In this document: positions 7,994 through 18,137 of the stretch, piece by piece | How positions within the stretch are numbered: the stretch's first letter is position 1 | Layout of the letters: the number at the start of each line of letters is the position of its first letter | Assembly (NCBI GenBank): GCA_002791805.1 | Contig: PFND01000022.1 | Span: 4,250 to 42,110 of the forward strand | Origin: Alphaproteobacteria bacterium CG_4_10_14_0_8_um_filter_53_9 | Lineage (GTDB): Bacteria > Pseudomonadota > Alphaproteobacteria > UBA2136 > UBA6156 | Reading direction: 5' to 3' | DNA: 37,861 bases | Made by a program: the position numbers and the translations under genes | The notes under the pieces: model-generated | The model's input: only the letters and a program-made list of their open reading frames with translations | Told to the model about the DNA's origin: nothing | The model's database searches: none

Positions 7994-9232
7994 TTAAAGC
8001 CTTACATCCACAAAGGATTTTTGACGCAGCATCCGCAAATAATTGCGTGTTTCCAGCTCCAGTTTGTTTCCAAAAAGCTTGTCTTTAACACGCTCGCGCA
8101 TTTTTATAAGGTCTGTGCTCACCGTCTCCCGCTTTTCCGCCACAAACAAGGCCCCCGTCATATCCCCCACACGGCTGATTTGCGTCCATTTTCCGGGACT
8201 TACCATGGTAAGAGCCTCCTGCCAGTCGCTCTGCAAATCCCGGGGGCGTACCCACCCCAGCCACGTGCTCGCATCCATATCTGCACGGCCCTTAGCCTCA
8301 GGCGTATTAAGCCAGACATTCGCGGCATCTTTGTCAGAAATCTGCTTGATAAGCGAGGATAAAGCCTTTGTTTTTTCTTGATTTTCTTCACCTTTATATC
8401 CCAATAAAATAAGCTCGTATTCTGTCACGGGAGACGTATCCACAGGCTTCGTCATACGGGTATTATCAAGATGTAGAATATGCCATCCCTCAGGCGTGCG
8501 GATAAGATCGCTTACTTTGCCGGGCTCCATATGGTCAAGGGATGTCTCTAAAGCGGCATTCAACTCACCCGTTGCAAACCAACCCATGTAACCTCCTTTA
8601 TCGGCAGCAACGTCACTATACTGTTTAGCCATTTCCACAAAGTCTTCACCGTCTTTAAGTCGTTCTAAGATAGCGTCCATTTTGGCTTTTTGTTCAAGAC
8701 CATTCTCTTCGTCAGGCACTTTCATCACCAATTGGCTTAACTCTCGTTCTGTAACTTGCCTGTTTTGAAGAAGATCGGAGAGAGTCTTATCAATCTCAGA
8801 TTGGCTAATATCAATGCGCGGACGTAAAACAAGAGCAATCATTTTCTGCCAGAGTACATCGGCCGCAAACTTGTTGCGCCATGCCTTGTAGGTCTTAAGT
8901 TTGGCAAGGCTTTCAGGAGAAACTCTTTGCTCAAGAAGGCCTTTCTCCGCACGCGCTAAATCTTCAGGAGAGAGCAGAATACCGCGAGCAGCCGCATCTT
9001 GTTGCACCAAAGTTTCGTCAATTAAATCTGCAAGAACACGGCGCCCCAGTTGTTGTTTCTGGTCAGAATTAAGCTCATTCAAACCGCGCTCAAGGGCGGC
9101 AACCGTTACGCGAGAATCTAATTGAGTCTGAGTAAGGACGCTGTTCCCTACAACCGCAACCACACGGTCATTAAGAGCATGTGCGGTAAAAGCGCAGCCC
9201 AGTAGTAAGATAAAGAAAATTCGTGACATCAT
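7994..9232 (-). CDS. surA: SurA-like periplasmic peptidyl-prolyl isomerase
   Basis: Signal peptide, NDRVVAVVGNSVLTQTQLDSR, parvulin-like GEDFVEMAKQYSDVAADKGGYMGWF; between lptD and rsmA. Confidence 0.9.
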   Translation of the reverse strand: MMSRIFFILLLGCAFTAHALNDRVVAVVGNSVLTQTQLDSRVTVAALERGLNELNSDQKQQLGRRVLADLIDETLVQQDAAARGILLSPEDLARAEKGLLEQRVSPESLAKLKTYKAWRNKFAADVLWQKMIALVLRPRIDISQSEIDKTLSDLLQNRQVTERELSQLVMKVPDEENGLEQKAKMDAILERLKDGEDFVEMAKQYSDVAADKGGYMGWFATGELNAALETSLDHMEPGKVSDLIRTPEGWHILHLDNTRMTKPVDTSPVTEYELILLGYKGEENQEKTKALSSLIKQISDKDAANVWLNTPEAKGRADMDASTWLGWVRPRDLQSDWQEALTMVSPGKWTQISRVGDMTGALFVAEKRETVSTDLIKMRERVKDKLFGNKLELETRNYLRMLRQKSFVDVRL

Positions 9233-9258
9233 CGTGCACCTCCGCTCATGGTTATGAT

Positions 9259-11361
9259 TTACTGAGAGCCAAAGGTCAACAGTTCAAGGTTAACGAGGTA
9301 ATCGGTAGAAGGTTGCAAATCGCCACCATTTGTATAGCCCCTGCGACGAGCCACAACTTCAAGCTCATAACAATCGGCGCTAAATCTAAGTCCTGCCTCA
9401 CCAGAGAGAAGGCGGTCATCCACCAGATCACGCCGCATATGAGAGATAAATCGAACAGAATCATTAAAAGGATATTCAGCTTCAGCATAAAGGTCTTCCG
9501 GGCCATCAGTCAGGTAGCTATAGGTTGCACGGGCAAATCCAATATCTTCACGGCCAAGCATAAAACTTGTGTCCATGCGGCGGGTAGAAAAGTTTGCGTG
9601 GTCAAGCCTAAAGCGCTGGCTTAGCTTAAACCAGTTCGTAGGGTTTGCTTCCATATAGCCCACCCAGTCAGAAACATTAGCAGAAGCTCCACCACTCTCG
9701 GGTAAGGCCACGTCGTCAAAGCGGCGGTAACTTTGGCCAATAAATAAGCGCCAGTCTGTTGTCCCCGCATATCCCCATCTATTATCGAGGCCCCACATAC
9801 CACGTGGGCCACTTTCCACGCGGTCACGACCTGCAAAGCGGCTGGGCTCAAAAAGATTGTTGGCATCCAGTTCATAAGCGACAGAGTCTTCATTAGGAAT
9901 TCCCGTTGGGTTACCGCCTCGGGGGCTCATGGCAAGCATGATTTTAGGCGCAATCGTGTGGTAACCACTGGGGGAAAGATAGGGCTTTTCCCAAGATAAC
10001 GTTGTTTCAGGCAAAAAGCGGCCAGAGTTTCCATTATATTGTTGGTTAACACCTGTAAGTCCTTCTACATTATAGATATCGAGGCGTAAGCTTGCCGTCG
10101 CTTCCAGCAAACTCCCATCGTCAAGAAGCCAGGGGATTTTGTAGTCAGCACCTGTCGTAATGCGCCGAGAGTTCACGCCCACGCCACGCTGCAAGTTCAA
10201 GGTATCAAAGTGGAGAGAGAATTCTTGTCCGTCATCACGGTTAAACCACTTTAAAAATTCAATCTGTGGAAGAATTTGGGCCGTACTTCCATCATCGGCT
10301 GTAGCATCCAGATCTTGGTAGAGAGATCCTTGGATGGCTGCATAATGAGAAAGTCCGCCATTTTCTAAAAAGAGAGTCGATCTTAAGTACGGCTCATTTC
10401 TGTTGAAATATTCGGTAAGGTAAGTATCGTCACTTGCAATTTCACTATTTAAACCAAGCCTTGTCCCTTCGTTGAAGGTTTTAAGGCCTTTTACCATGGC
10501 ATGACCTCTCGGCTCTCCCGTACCTGTATCATTTAAGTAAGAGGCACGTATCTCGTTATCGAAGGTCAGTCCAACTTGTCGGCGTTCTGCCATAAATTGA
10601 ACACCTCGATCAGACATAGCGCGGGTGCGTAGAGTATAATCGGCATTTTCTGCAGGTGAGTTAATATAGCCCGCAACCGTAGCATTAAGCCCAAGGGCTG
10701 TGCTTGTGCCAAATTTAGGCATTAAGAGTCCGGTCTTTGCCTGTTTTTTACCAATAGGGTGCGCAAGATAGGGCAGGTATAATACAGGCACACCAAAAGC
10801 ATTTAAGCGGGCATGTTGATATTCTGCCCAGCCATCAGCGGTATCGTAGGTGACTTTACTGGCATGAATTTCCCATGGGCGTCTGCCAGAATCACCACAT
10901 GTCTTGCAGGGGGAATAAACAACATCTTCCATAGAATAAGTCGTTTCATCCAGCTTTGTCGCCTTCGTAGCGGATAAAACGGGGATACCCTCATCACCAA
11001 GTCCAGGTACATTCATGTTAATAGAGGTAAGAGCCCCTGTTTTAAAATCGCCAGAAAGCTCAAGTGTATCAACGCTTATTTCGCGTCCATCTGGATCAGT
11101 AAGAAGCACATTTCCTGTAGCAAAAACTTTCTGCGTTTCAGGGTCATAGGTAATGCGGTCAGCAATCAGCACACCATCTTTTCCCGTCAGTGTTACTTTG
11201 CCAGATGCTTCAATAACGCCAGTATTTCCTGTAAAGTTAAGTTCTTCCGCATCAATTTCAAAGGGGATGGAGGCGTCGGTGTCTTCAGCATAACTAAAAG
11301 GAGTCGCCAACGCGAACCCTAGGGGCATCAAAGCCAAAAAACGAAGCGCGTAAAATTTCAT
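9259..11361 (-). CDS. lptD: LPS-assembly protein LptD
   Basis: OstA-like N-terminus (EASGKVTLTGKDGVLIADRITYDPETQKVFATGNV), VPVLYLPYLAHPIG, C-terminal beta-barrel. Confidence 0.93.
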   Translation of the reverse strand: MKFYALRFLALMPLGFALATPFSYAEDTDASIPFEIDAEELNFTGNTGVIEASGKVTLTGKDGVLIADRITYDPETQKVFATGNVLLTDPDGREISVDTLELSGDFKTGALTSINMNVPGLGDEGIPVLSATKATKLDETTYSMEDVVYSPCKTCGDSGRRPWEIHASKVTYDTADGWAEYQHARLNAFGVPVLYLPYLAHPIGKKQAKTGLLMPKFGTSTALGLNATVAGYINSPAENADYTLRTRAMSDRGVQFMAERRQVGLTFDNEIRASYLNDTGTGEPRGHAMVKGLKTFNEGTRLGLNSEIASDDTYLTEYFNRNEPYLRSTLFLENGGLSHYAAIQGSLYQDLDATADDGSTAQILPQIEFLKWFNRDDGQEFSLHFDTLNLQRGVGVNSRRITTGADYKIPWLLDDGSLLEATASLRLDIYNVEGLTGVNQQYNGNSGRFLPETTLSWEKPYLSPSGYHTIAPKIMLAMSPRGGNPTGIPNEDSVAYELDANNLFEPSRFAGRDRVESGPRGMWGLDNRWGYAGTTDWRLFIGQSYRRFDDVALPESGGASANVSDWVGYMEANPTNWFKLSQRFRLDHANFSTRRMDTSFMLGREDIGFARATYSYLTDGPEDLYAEAEYPFNDSVRFISHMRRDLVDDRLLSGEAGLRFSADCYELEVVARRRGYTNGGDLQPSTDYLVNLELLTFGSQ

Positions 11362-11487
11362 ATGTTCTTGCGGCTATGCTGCCGCGAGTCTCGTATTTCG
11401 TCAATCAGAATGCATCTCAAATAAAAGCATTTAACCAGAGATTGTGGCTAAAAAAGCCTGCCAAAAAGGCAGCCTGAAGGTCTTGCA

Positions 11488-12630
11488 CTATTCTTCGCGG
11501 AGCAAAATAAGAAGCCCCACACCAAACAAAACAGCCACAACCACGGGTGCCCACGCCGCCACAATCACATCCAGCCTGCCGGCAAGGCCATAACTTGCCA
11601 TCAGGTTGCCTAATAAGTAAAAGGCAAAACCCAGCCCCACACCACTGCCAAGGCTGGTGGCAAGCCCTGCACCACGCACAAAGCGCAAGGCAACAGGCAC
11701 AGCTAGAATGAACATGGCCATCAAAAATGCAGGCAGGGCCAGCAAGCGGTGATAGGTCGTTGCATATTCGCCAGAAGGCCATCCGCTTTTTTCTAAAATT
11801 TTAGTATATCGGCCCAGCTCCCATAAGCTCATGGTTTCAGGCGGTAAAAAACCGGTAATAATATCCTGTTTCGTAAGGCTCGTTGGCAAACGAAGCCGGG
11901 GTTCAAAGGTAACCATGGCATTCGGTTTCATAATAAAAACATCTTTCATGGCCCATGCACCGTCATGCAAGGTCATATTTTTAGCGTCCATCCGCATGGC
12001 AAAATTACCGTCAGCATTAAAAGAAAGAATTGTGGCATCACTTAAACCAATGTTATCTCGTGCAATTTCACGAGCATGGATAAAAAACCGGTACCCGCCC
12101 TCATCTTGTTTAAGCCAGAGGCTTCCGCCCGATGTAAGGACACCTTGAGAGCGCTCCGGAAAATAGGCCGCGTAGGTTCGCTCATATTTTTTCATCAAGG
12201 TTGCGGCCACAGGGCTCACAACAAGAAGAGAAAAAGCACCCAAAAGCGCAATTAAAACAAAGGGAGCCAATAAAAACCGGCGGGCAGGCAAACCGGCAGC
12301 TTTAAGGGCAACCAGCTCATAGCGGCGGTTAAGGCTATGTAGAAAAACTAAAACGGCGAGCAAAACAATAAAAGGTAAAAGTTCCAAAAGAAGGGTCGGC
12401 AGCTTCAGCAAGCTGAGGGAGATAAGGCTCTTGAGAGGAACGTCATGCGTAGCAGAAATACGCAAAAGCTCAACAATATCAAGCACCATCACCAGGGATG
12501 CCAAAATAAAAGCAACCGCCATCAAATTCATTAAAAGGCGTATCATCATATAGCGTCCCAAAAGGGCGCCATGGGCGCGCTTGTGGCGTGGCCAATTAAA
12601 ACTGGCAAGCACGTGGTCGTCGATAGGCAT
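11488..12630 (-). CDS. lptG: LPS export ABC transporter permease LptG
   Basis: YjgP/YjgQ-like permease; start overlaps the lptF stop. Confidence 0.88.
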   Translation of the reverse strand: MPIDDHVLASFNWPRHKRAHGALLGRYMMIRLLMNLMAVAFILASLVMVLDIVELLRISATHDVPLKSLISLSLLKLPTLLLELLPFIVLLAVLVFLHSLNRRYELVALKAAGLPARRFLLAPFVLIALLGAFSLLVVSPVAATLMKKYERTYAAYFPERSQGVLTSGGSLWLKQDEGGYRFFIHAREIARDNIGLSDATILSFNADGNFAMRMDAKNMTLHDGAWAMKDVFIMKPNAMVTFEPRLRLPTSLTKQDIITGFLPPETMSLWELGRYTKILEKSGWPSGEYATTYHRLLALPAFLMAMFILAVPVALRFVRGAGLATSLGSGVGLGFAFYLLGNLMASYGLAGRLDVIVAAWAPVVVAVLFGVGLLILLREE

Positions 12631-13730
12631 TAGCTGCGCCTCCCCATAAGCAAATAGCAAGCAGGCGGTAAAAGAGCCAGCAAGGCCCATTGGGCCATAA
12701 TGGCATTCAACATGCCATCTTTTGTCATGTTGAGAAGAGCCAGTAAAGCCACCCAAACAACAACATAGGTAACTACAGCACCCGTAACCAGAACGTTACT
12801 GCTTTGGCGGGGCAGGGGCGTACGCAACAGCCATCCCGCCGCAACAAAAACAGCAAGCAGAGAAGCCAAAGGCCATACCAGCCGCTTGTGCCATTCAGCC
12901 CGGAGTTTATCAGAGGTCAAGGCAGCAGAGGAAAGTTCGCTCCAACCATATTCCTCGCTGGCGCGCATGCGGGGGGCGGTGTTTTCTTCTCCAAACTGGG
13001 TAGAGATATCAAGAGTATGCTTTCCAAATTGAAGCATTTCAACGCGTTTTTCCGTGAGAGATTGGCGCATGCCATCTTCCAAAACCAAAACAGGCGTACC
13101 TGCCTCCGTGCGGCTCAAGCTTCCTTGTTTGGCAAGCCACGTAACAGGGCGGCCGCTTTCGCGGGTATCATGCACCAGCAAACCGTTAAATGCTTGGTTG
13201 CCTTTGCGGTTGTTCACATAAACCATAAGGTTGTCACCCACTTGGTTAAAAATGCCTTCTTCCAGTAAAAGATGCCCCTGCTCATTGCGTAAAGTGTGTT
13301 GCATATCTTTAAAAGCGGTCATAGATCGGGGCAAAAGCAGCCAGCTGTTTAAAAGTCCCACCAATACAGCCATCAATCCTACTATGAATAGGGGGATAAA
13401 AATACGGCGGAAAGAAATTCCTGCGCTCAGCATGGCCACCAGCTCATTGTCGTCTTGCCAGCGGCGCAAGGCATAGGTGGCACCGGCAAAAACGGAGAGA
13501 GGCCAAACAATCTCCAAAAGCCGGGGGATCATAAGAAGTGTGAACGACAAAAAGGTGCCAAGTCCAAAACCTTTATTCACCACAAAGTCCAAAAATCGCA
13601 GGCTTTGCAAAAGCCACAAAAGCCCAAGCATAAGGGCGCATGCCACAAAAGTAGGCAAAAGGGCATCTTTGGCAAGGCGTGTCATCAAAAGCATCAGCAG
13701 CACGTTAATCATACTTGCAAGGCGGTGCAA
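12630..13730 (-). CDS. lptF: LPS export ABC transporter permease LptF
   Basis: YjgP/YjgQ-like permease; tandem with lptG. Confidence 0.88.
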   Translation of the reverse strand: MHRLASMINVLLMLLMTRLAKDALLPTFVACALMLGLLWLLQSLRFLDFVVNKGFGLGTFLSFTLLMIPRLLEIVWPLSVFAGATYALRRWQDDNELVAMLSAGISFRRIFIPLFIVGLMAVLVGLLNSWLLLPRSMTAFKDMQHTLRNEQGHLLLEEGIFNQVGDNLMVYVNNRKGNQAFNGLLVHDTRESGRPVTWLAKQGSLSRTEAGTPVLVLEDGMRQSLTEKRVEMLQFGKHTLDISTQFGEENTAPRMRASEEYGWSELSSAALTSDKLRAEWHKRLVWPLASLLAVFVAAGWLLRTPLPRQSSNVLVTGAVVTYVVVWVALLALLNMTKDGMLNAIMAQWALLALLPPACYLLMGRRS

Positions 13731-13800
13731 GCCAAGTTAGCGTATGTTCATCAAACTTTAAGCAATAAAAAACAGATGATAAGAGAAAGAAAAAAGAAAC

Positions 13801-15372
13801 ATGTTCGCTTTCGCCGCCGCCCGCCTGACAGATAAATCCGCCAAAAAAGTCGCTATTGTCTTTGCGGGGAGCAAAGCCAAACTTACCGAGCCGGCAGAGC
13901 TCGTCAATGTAGCACTTGATAATCCCCTTATTCCCGCGCTTAAAAACACGCGCTTTCAAGGCAGTATGGGAGAAGTTGAAGTCGTCACCTCGCCCCACGC
14001 ACAGCTAGAAACGCTGGTTGTTGTAGGTGTTGGCAAGGTGAGCGATCTAGAAGGCAAGGATTGGTGGAATCTCGGCCTCAAAATCGGCGCAAAGCTAGAT
14101 GCGCTGGGCTTGAAGGAAGCTTCTTTATGTCTGGGAGATCTCTCAGGCAAGGTGGATATCGCCACAGCTGCCACCCAGCTCACCCAAGGGATCGCCATGG
14201 CACTCTATCGGTTTGATGGCTTTAAATCAGAGCAAAAAGATCACCAGAAGAGCATGTTCCAAAAGCTCACCGTGCTCACCAATACCGCCACCGCCCGTAA
14301 GCTAGAAGATATGTGGCCCGCCACCAAAGCCCTGTTAGAAGGGGCCTTCAGCACGCGAGATGCTGCCAATCTTCCTCCCAACGTCGCCAATCCGCAGTAC
14401 ATGGCAGATCAAGCCAAAAAGCTGGAGAAGTTCGGCATCAAGACCGAAATCATCGATGAAAAACAAATGGAAAAGCTGGGCCTCAATCTTATTCTTGCCG
14501 TGGGTGGCAATGCATCTCAGGCAGATAAACCCCGTCTCATCCTCATGCATTATAACGGTGGCAAAAAGTCGGATGCCCCCATGGCCCTCGTCGGCAAAGG
14601 GGTCATGTACGATACAGGAGGCTACAATATCAAAACAGGCGGCCACATGGGCGGCATGAAGTTTGATATGTGCGGTGCCGCCGCCGTTCTGGGGGCGATG
14701 GAAGCGATTGCCAAGCGCAAGCCCAAAATTAATGTTATTGGTGTCATGTCATGCGCCATGAACATGATAGGGGAGAATCCCTTCCTGCCAGATAGTATTT
14801 ATAAGTCTTATAAAGGCCTGTATGTAGAAATTGGCAATACCGATGCCGAAGGCCGCCTCGTACTGGCCGATGCGATCGCTTATACCATAGATAAGCACAA
14901 CCCCAGCCAGTTGATAGATCTTGCCACCCTCACAGGTGCCTGCATGGTGTGCCTTGGCGGGGCATATGCAGGTCTTTTCTCAAATAATGATAGAATGGCC
15001 AAAAAGCTTACTGAAAGCGGAGAAGGGGTCGGAGAACGCCTCTGGCGCATGCCGATAGACGATTGCTTTAAAGCCAAAACCAAAGTGGCAGATGTGAACA
15101 ACGATGGCTCACCCTACGGTGGTGCCAGCACAGCGGCGACATTCATTGGTAATTTTGTGGATAAAACCCCTTGGGCCCACTTGGATATCGCAGGCACCGC
15201 CAATGCGGATAAAGTCCCCGGCCTTCCGGCAGAGCTTTCAGGCGCCACAGGCTTTGGTACACGTTTATTGGTAGATTATGTGGAGTCCGAAGTCGGCCAC
15301 CCGCAAATCGCCCCCAAGCAAGGCACACCGGGCCGCCCTGCCGCCAAGCAAAAAACAGCAAAAAAATCATAA
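13801..15372 (+). CDS. pepA: Leucyl aminopeptidase (M17)
   Basis: GKGVMYDTGGYNIKTGGHMGGMKFDMCGAAAVLG, NTDAEGRLVLADA. Confidence 0.95.
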   Translation: MFAFAAARLTDKSAKKVAIVFAGSKAKLTEPAELVNVALDNPLIPALKNTRFQGSMGEVEVVTSPHAQLETLVVVGVGKVSDLEGKDWWNLGLKIGAKLDALGLKEASLCLGDLSGKVDIATAATQLTQGIAMALYRFDGFKSEQKDHQKSMFQKLTVLTNTATARKLEDMWPATKALLEGAFSTRDAANLPPNVANPQYMADQAKKLEKFGIKTEIIDEKQMEKLGLNLILAVGGNASQADKPRLILMHYNGGKKSDAPMALVGKGVMYDTGGYNIKTGGHMGGMKFDMCGAAAVLGAMEAIAKRKPKINVIGVMSCAMNMIGENPFLPDSIYKSYKGLYVEIGNTDAEGRLVLADAIAYTIDKHNPSQLIDLATLTGACMVCLGGAYAGLFSNNDRMAKKLTESGEGVGERLWRMPIDDCFKAKTKVADVNNDGSPYGGASTAATFIGNFVDKTPWAHLDIAGTANADKVPGLPAELSGATGFGTRLLVDYVESEVGHPQIAPKQGTPGRPAAKQKTAKKS

Positions 15373-15395
15373 ATAAAAAGATATAGGAAAAAACA

Positions 15396-16490
15396 ATGCC
15401 TGCCAAAAAAGCCGCCCCCAAAAGCAAAACCAGCAAACCAAGCGCCGCCCTCAGTAGCGCGCTGGCCCACACCAGGGCCCTGCTGGCCATTCCCGCTGCC
15501 ACCAACCGCATTACAGAAACAGCGGATTATGTAGAGAAACACGCCAAAAAATGCGGATATAAGGCAGAGAGACAGCCGGATGATACCCTCCGTATCACCA
15601 TTAAGGGTAAGGATACCAAGCGCGTCGTCGGTTATGGCGCCCACCTGGATCGTATTGGCCTCATGGTAGATGACCTGTGCGAGGATGGTACGGTTAAAAT
15701 CAGCGCCATCGGGGGCCTGTATCCGGGCCACATGCTGGATGGGGTGATTGCAAGTATCGCCACCAAAAAAGGGATGGTAGAAGGCGTTATTTTCCACGAA
15801 CATACCCCCATCCACAAATACGGGGCCGAGTTTGAAAAACGTCCTCAAAAATGGAAGCACATGCGCCTCCGGCCGGATGCCTGCATCGGCTGTTCCAAAA
15901 AGAACGGAAAAGACAAGCTGAAGGAAATTGGTGTGCAGCCGGGGGCGCTCGTCTGGCTCAACCCTATGCTGAACATTGATGAGAAAAACGGAACGCTCCG
16001 CTCCCGCTGGCTGGATAATACGCTGGGCTGCGCCGTGCTGCTGGCCCTTATGGATGAATGGTCAAAAGCCAAAGTGACGCCCCGCTTTACGATAGATCTG
16101 CTCTTCAGCGCCGCAGAAGAAGCCGGCATGGGGGGTACAAGTGTCATCAGACCCGAAATGACCGATTTCGTCGCGGTAGATACAAGCGTAGGCGAAGATG
16201 TGGAAGACCTCGCCAACTGCTCCATCAAGCAAAAAGCAGGGCGCTTCCCCTATACGCAAAGCCTTACAGAAGAGCTGGAAGATGCCGCCACCAAAGCTAA
16301 AGCCGGATTTGAACGCCGCGTGTTTGAAGGCGGTGGAACCGATGCCGAGCAAGCGCGGGGCGCAGGCTTTAAAGGCCGTCTCGCCTGCATCGTCACGCCC
16401 ATCTATGGCTTGCATAGTAGAGAAGCCGCCACCTTTACCGCATTAGAGGCCGTTATCAAAACCCTCCACACCCACGCCACAGGCAAGTAA
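15396..16490 (+). CDS. M42-family aminopeptidase-like protein with Lys-rich N-terminus
   Basis: YGAHLDRIGLMV, FSAAEEAGMGGTSVI, EGGGTDAEQA. Confidence 0.8.
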   Translation: MPAKKAAPKSKTSKPSAALSSALAHTRALLAIPAATNRITETADYVEKHAKKCGYKAERQPDDTLRITIKGKDTKRVVGYGAHLDRIGLMVDDLCEDGTVKISAIGGLYPGHMLDGVIASIATKKGMVEGVIFHEHTPIHKYGAEFEKRPQKWKHMRLRPDACIGCSKKNGKDKLKEIGVQPGALVWLNPMLNIDEKNGTLRSRWLDNTLGCAVLLALMDEWSKAKVTPRFTIDLLFSAAEEAGMGGTSVIRPEMTDFVAVDTSVGEDVEDLANCSIKQKAGRFPYTQSLTEELEDAATKAKAGFERRVFEGGGTDAEQARGAGFKGRLACIVTPIYGLHSREAATFTALEAVIKTLHTHATGK

Positions 16491-16509
16491 AGGGTAGGGA
16501 AAAGAGAGC

Positions 16510-16534
16510 AGGGGGCTATTCCCCCTATTTTTTT
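16510..16534 (+). terminator. Intrinsic terminator after the M42 peptidase
   Basis: GGGGG-ctatt-CCCCC followed by tattttttt. Confidence 0.75.
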
Positions 16535-16609
16535 ATAAGCCCAATACTCTATCATAAAAGCCTTAAAGCCTCTTAACAGCTAAAGCATAATAATGAATAC
16601 TGTCCGCTA

Positions 16610-17107
16610 ATGGATATTTCTTTCTACCACATCAGCGGAGAAACCCCCGCCACGGCCGATACCGCTCTTCCGGCGCTTCTCAGCAAAATTCTCTCCACAG
16701 GGCAAAAAGTCGCCGTTATATGCCCCACGCCAGAGCGTCTGCACAGGCTGGATGAAACCCTCTGGACATATCAAAAAACCAGCTTTCTCCCCCACATCCC
16801 GTTCGAGGATATTGTGGCAGATAGCAAGGAAGTGCAAAGTGCTCACCCCATCACGCTTCTCACAGCAGAGGAGGTGGCAGCCTCATCAGAAAACCTGAGC
16901 AACCGCCTCCCACTTCTCCTTGCAGGCACCGAGAAAGCTCAAGCGCTCCTCTCCAAAAGCACCGAGAAAGCCCTCTATCTCTTCCAAAATCATCCAGATG
17001 TCCTCCCCACAGCCCGCAGCTTTTTTGGCACACTAAAAAAAGAAGGCCACAACCTCACCTACTGGCAGCAAGATGATAAAACAGGCCGCTGGGGTAAAAA
17101 AGCCTAA
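16610..17107 (+). CDS. holC: DNA polymerase III subunit chi
   Basis: LPALLSKILSTGQKVAVICPTPERLHRLDETLWTYQKTSFLPH. Confidence 0.82.
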   Translation: MDISFYHISGETPATADTALPALLSKILSTGQKVAVICPTPERLHRLDETLWTYQKTSFLPHIPFEDIVADSKEVQSAHPITLLTAEEVAASSENLSNRLPLLLAGTEKAQALLSKSTEKALYLFQNHPDVLPTARSFFGTLKKEGHNLTYWQQDDKTGRWGKKA

Positions 17108-17112
17108 AAAAG

Positions 17113-17132
17113 CGGGGGCTAAGAAGCCCCCG
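17113..17132. terminator. Bidirectional terminator between holC and the convergent minus ORF
   Basis: CGGGGGCT..AGCCCCCG with an A/T tract. Confidence 0.65.
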
Positions 17133-17502
17133 TAAAACGCAGTCGCGGATGATGATAGCAGTCAGAGAGGATCCCATCCACCAACGCAAAAAGCACATGA
17201 ATGTTACCTCCCAACTCTTTCAAAAGCTCGTGCATGTCATCTTCCCAGTCCGTATTTCTCTCCAAACGAGCCAGTTCCTTATCAGCCAAACATGCTTGAG
17301 CGGCGCGCAAAGTACGGCGGATAGAGTTCAGGGGAAATCTCAAGGGAAGAATCTCCGTTTCTGCCAGCAGAGAAATCTGTCGCAGGAAATGGATATCATC
17401 ATTTGAGATGCCCGTATGAAAGCAAAGTTCTTCCAGGTCCAACTGCTGAAACAAAGGAGCAGAAGCAGCGGGCGCGGGGGCAGTTACATGGTGGTGAGTC
17501 AT
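17119..17502 (-). CDS. Hypothetical protein (127 aa, start MTHHHVTAP)
   Basis: CAGGAG SD, promoter TTGTCA-17-TTTAGT, terminator. Confidence 0.65.
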   Translation of the reverse strand: MTHHHVTAPAPAASAPLFQQLDLEELCFHTGISNDDIHFLRQISLLAETEILPLRFPLNSIRRTLRAAQACLADKELARLERNTDWEDDMHELLKELGGNIHVLFALVDGILSDCYHHPRLRFTGAS

Positions 17503-17513
17503 CAAAAAGCTCC

Positions 17514-17536
17514 TGTACAAACGGAAGGTTTGTACA
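17514..17536. promoter_or_regulatory. Perfect 9-bp inverted repeat in the leader of ORF 17119-17502
   Basis: TGTACAAAC-GGAAG-GTTTGTACA between the -10 and the SD. Confidence 0.6.
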
Positions 17537-17616
17537 CACTAAACACTAAATTTTCTTGCTTGACAATCCCCTTAAAATCCCCCAAAAACGGGCCAAAAGC
17601 AGGAAAGTAAAGAGAC

Positions 17617-18045
17617 ATGACAAATCAGCGTACCCTCAGTATTATCAAGCCGGATGCCGTAAAAAAAGGCGTTATCGGCCAAATTCTTGCGCGTTTTGAA
17701 GCCAAAGGCCTCAAAGTTGCCGCCATCAAAAAAGTTTATCTCAACGCCCAAACAGCGGGAGAATTCTACGCCGAGCACAAAGAGCGTCCCTTTTTCGGAG
17801 AGTTGGTAGATTTCATGGTCAGCGGCCCCTGCTATCCTTTGGTGCTGGAAGGCCCTAACGCCATCATGGCCAACAGAGAACTGATGGGCGCCACCAACCC
17901 CACCAAGGCCGAGGCAGGCACCATTCGTGGAGATTTCGCCATGCCTTGCACAGATCTCTCCGCCAACGCCGTTCACGGGTCAGATAGCGAAGAGAGCGCC
18001 AACCGCGAGATCAGCTTCTTCTTCAGCGCATCCGAGCTTGCTTAA
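17617..18045 (+). CDS. ndk: Nucleoside diphosphate kinase
   Basis: [58 protein letters not shown]. Confidence 0.97.
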   Translation: MTNQRTLSIIKPDAVKKGVIGQILARFEAKGLKVAAIKKVYLNAQTAGEFYAEHKERPFFGELVDFMVSGPCYPLVLEGPNAIMANRELMGATNPTKAEAGTIRGDFAMPCTDLSANAVHGSDSEESANREISFFFSASELA

Positions 18046-18059
18046 GCGTCAGTTGCTTT

Positions 18060-18089
18060 AAAATGCGCGCCACCTCGGCGCGCATTTTT
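18060..18089 (+). terminator. Intrinsic terminator of ndk
   Basis: AAATGCGCGCC-acctc-GGCGCGCATTTTT. Confidence 0.85.
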
Positions 18090-18137
18090 CTATAAAAAGC
18101 TCTTAACAGAAGGCATGCAAAGTCTCATAGTCAACGC

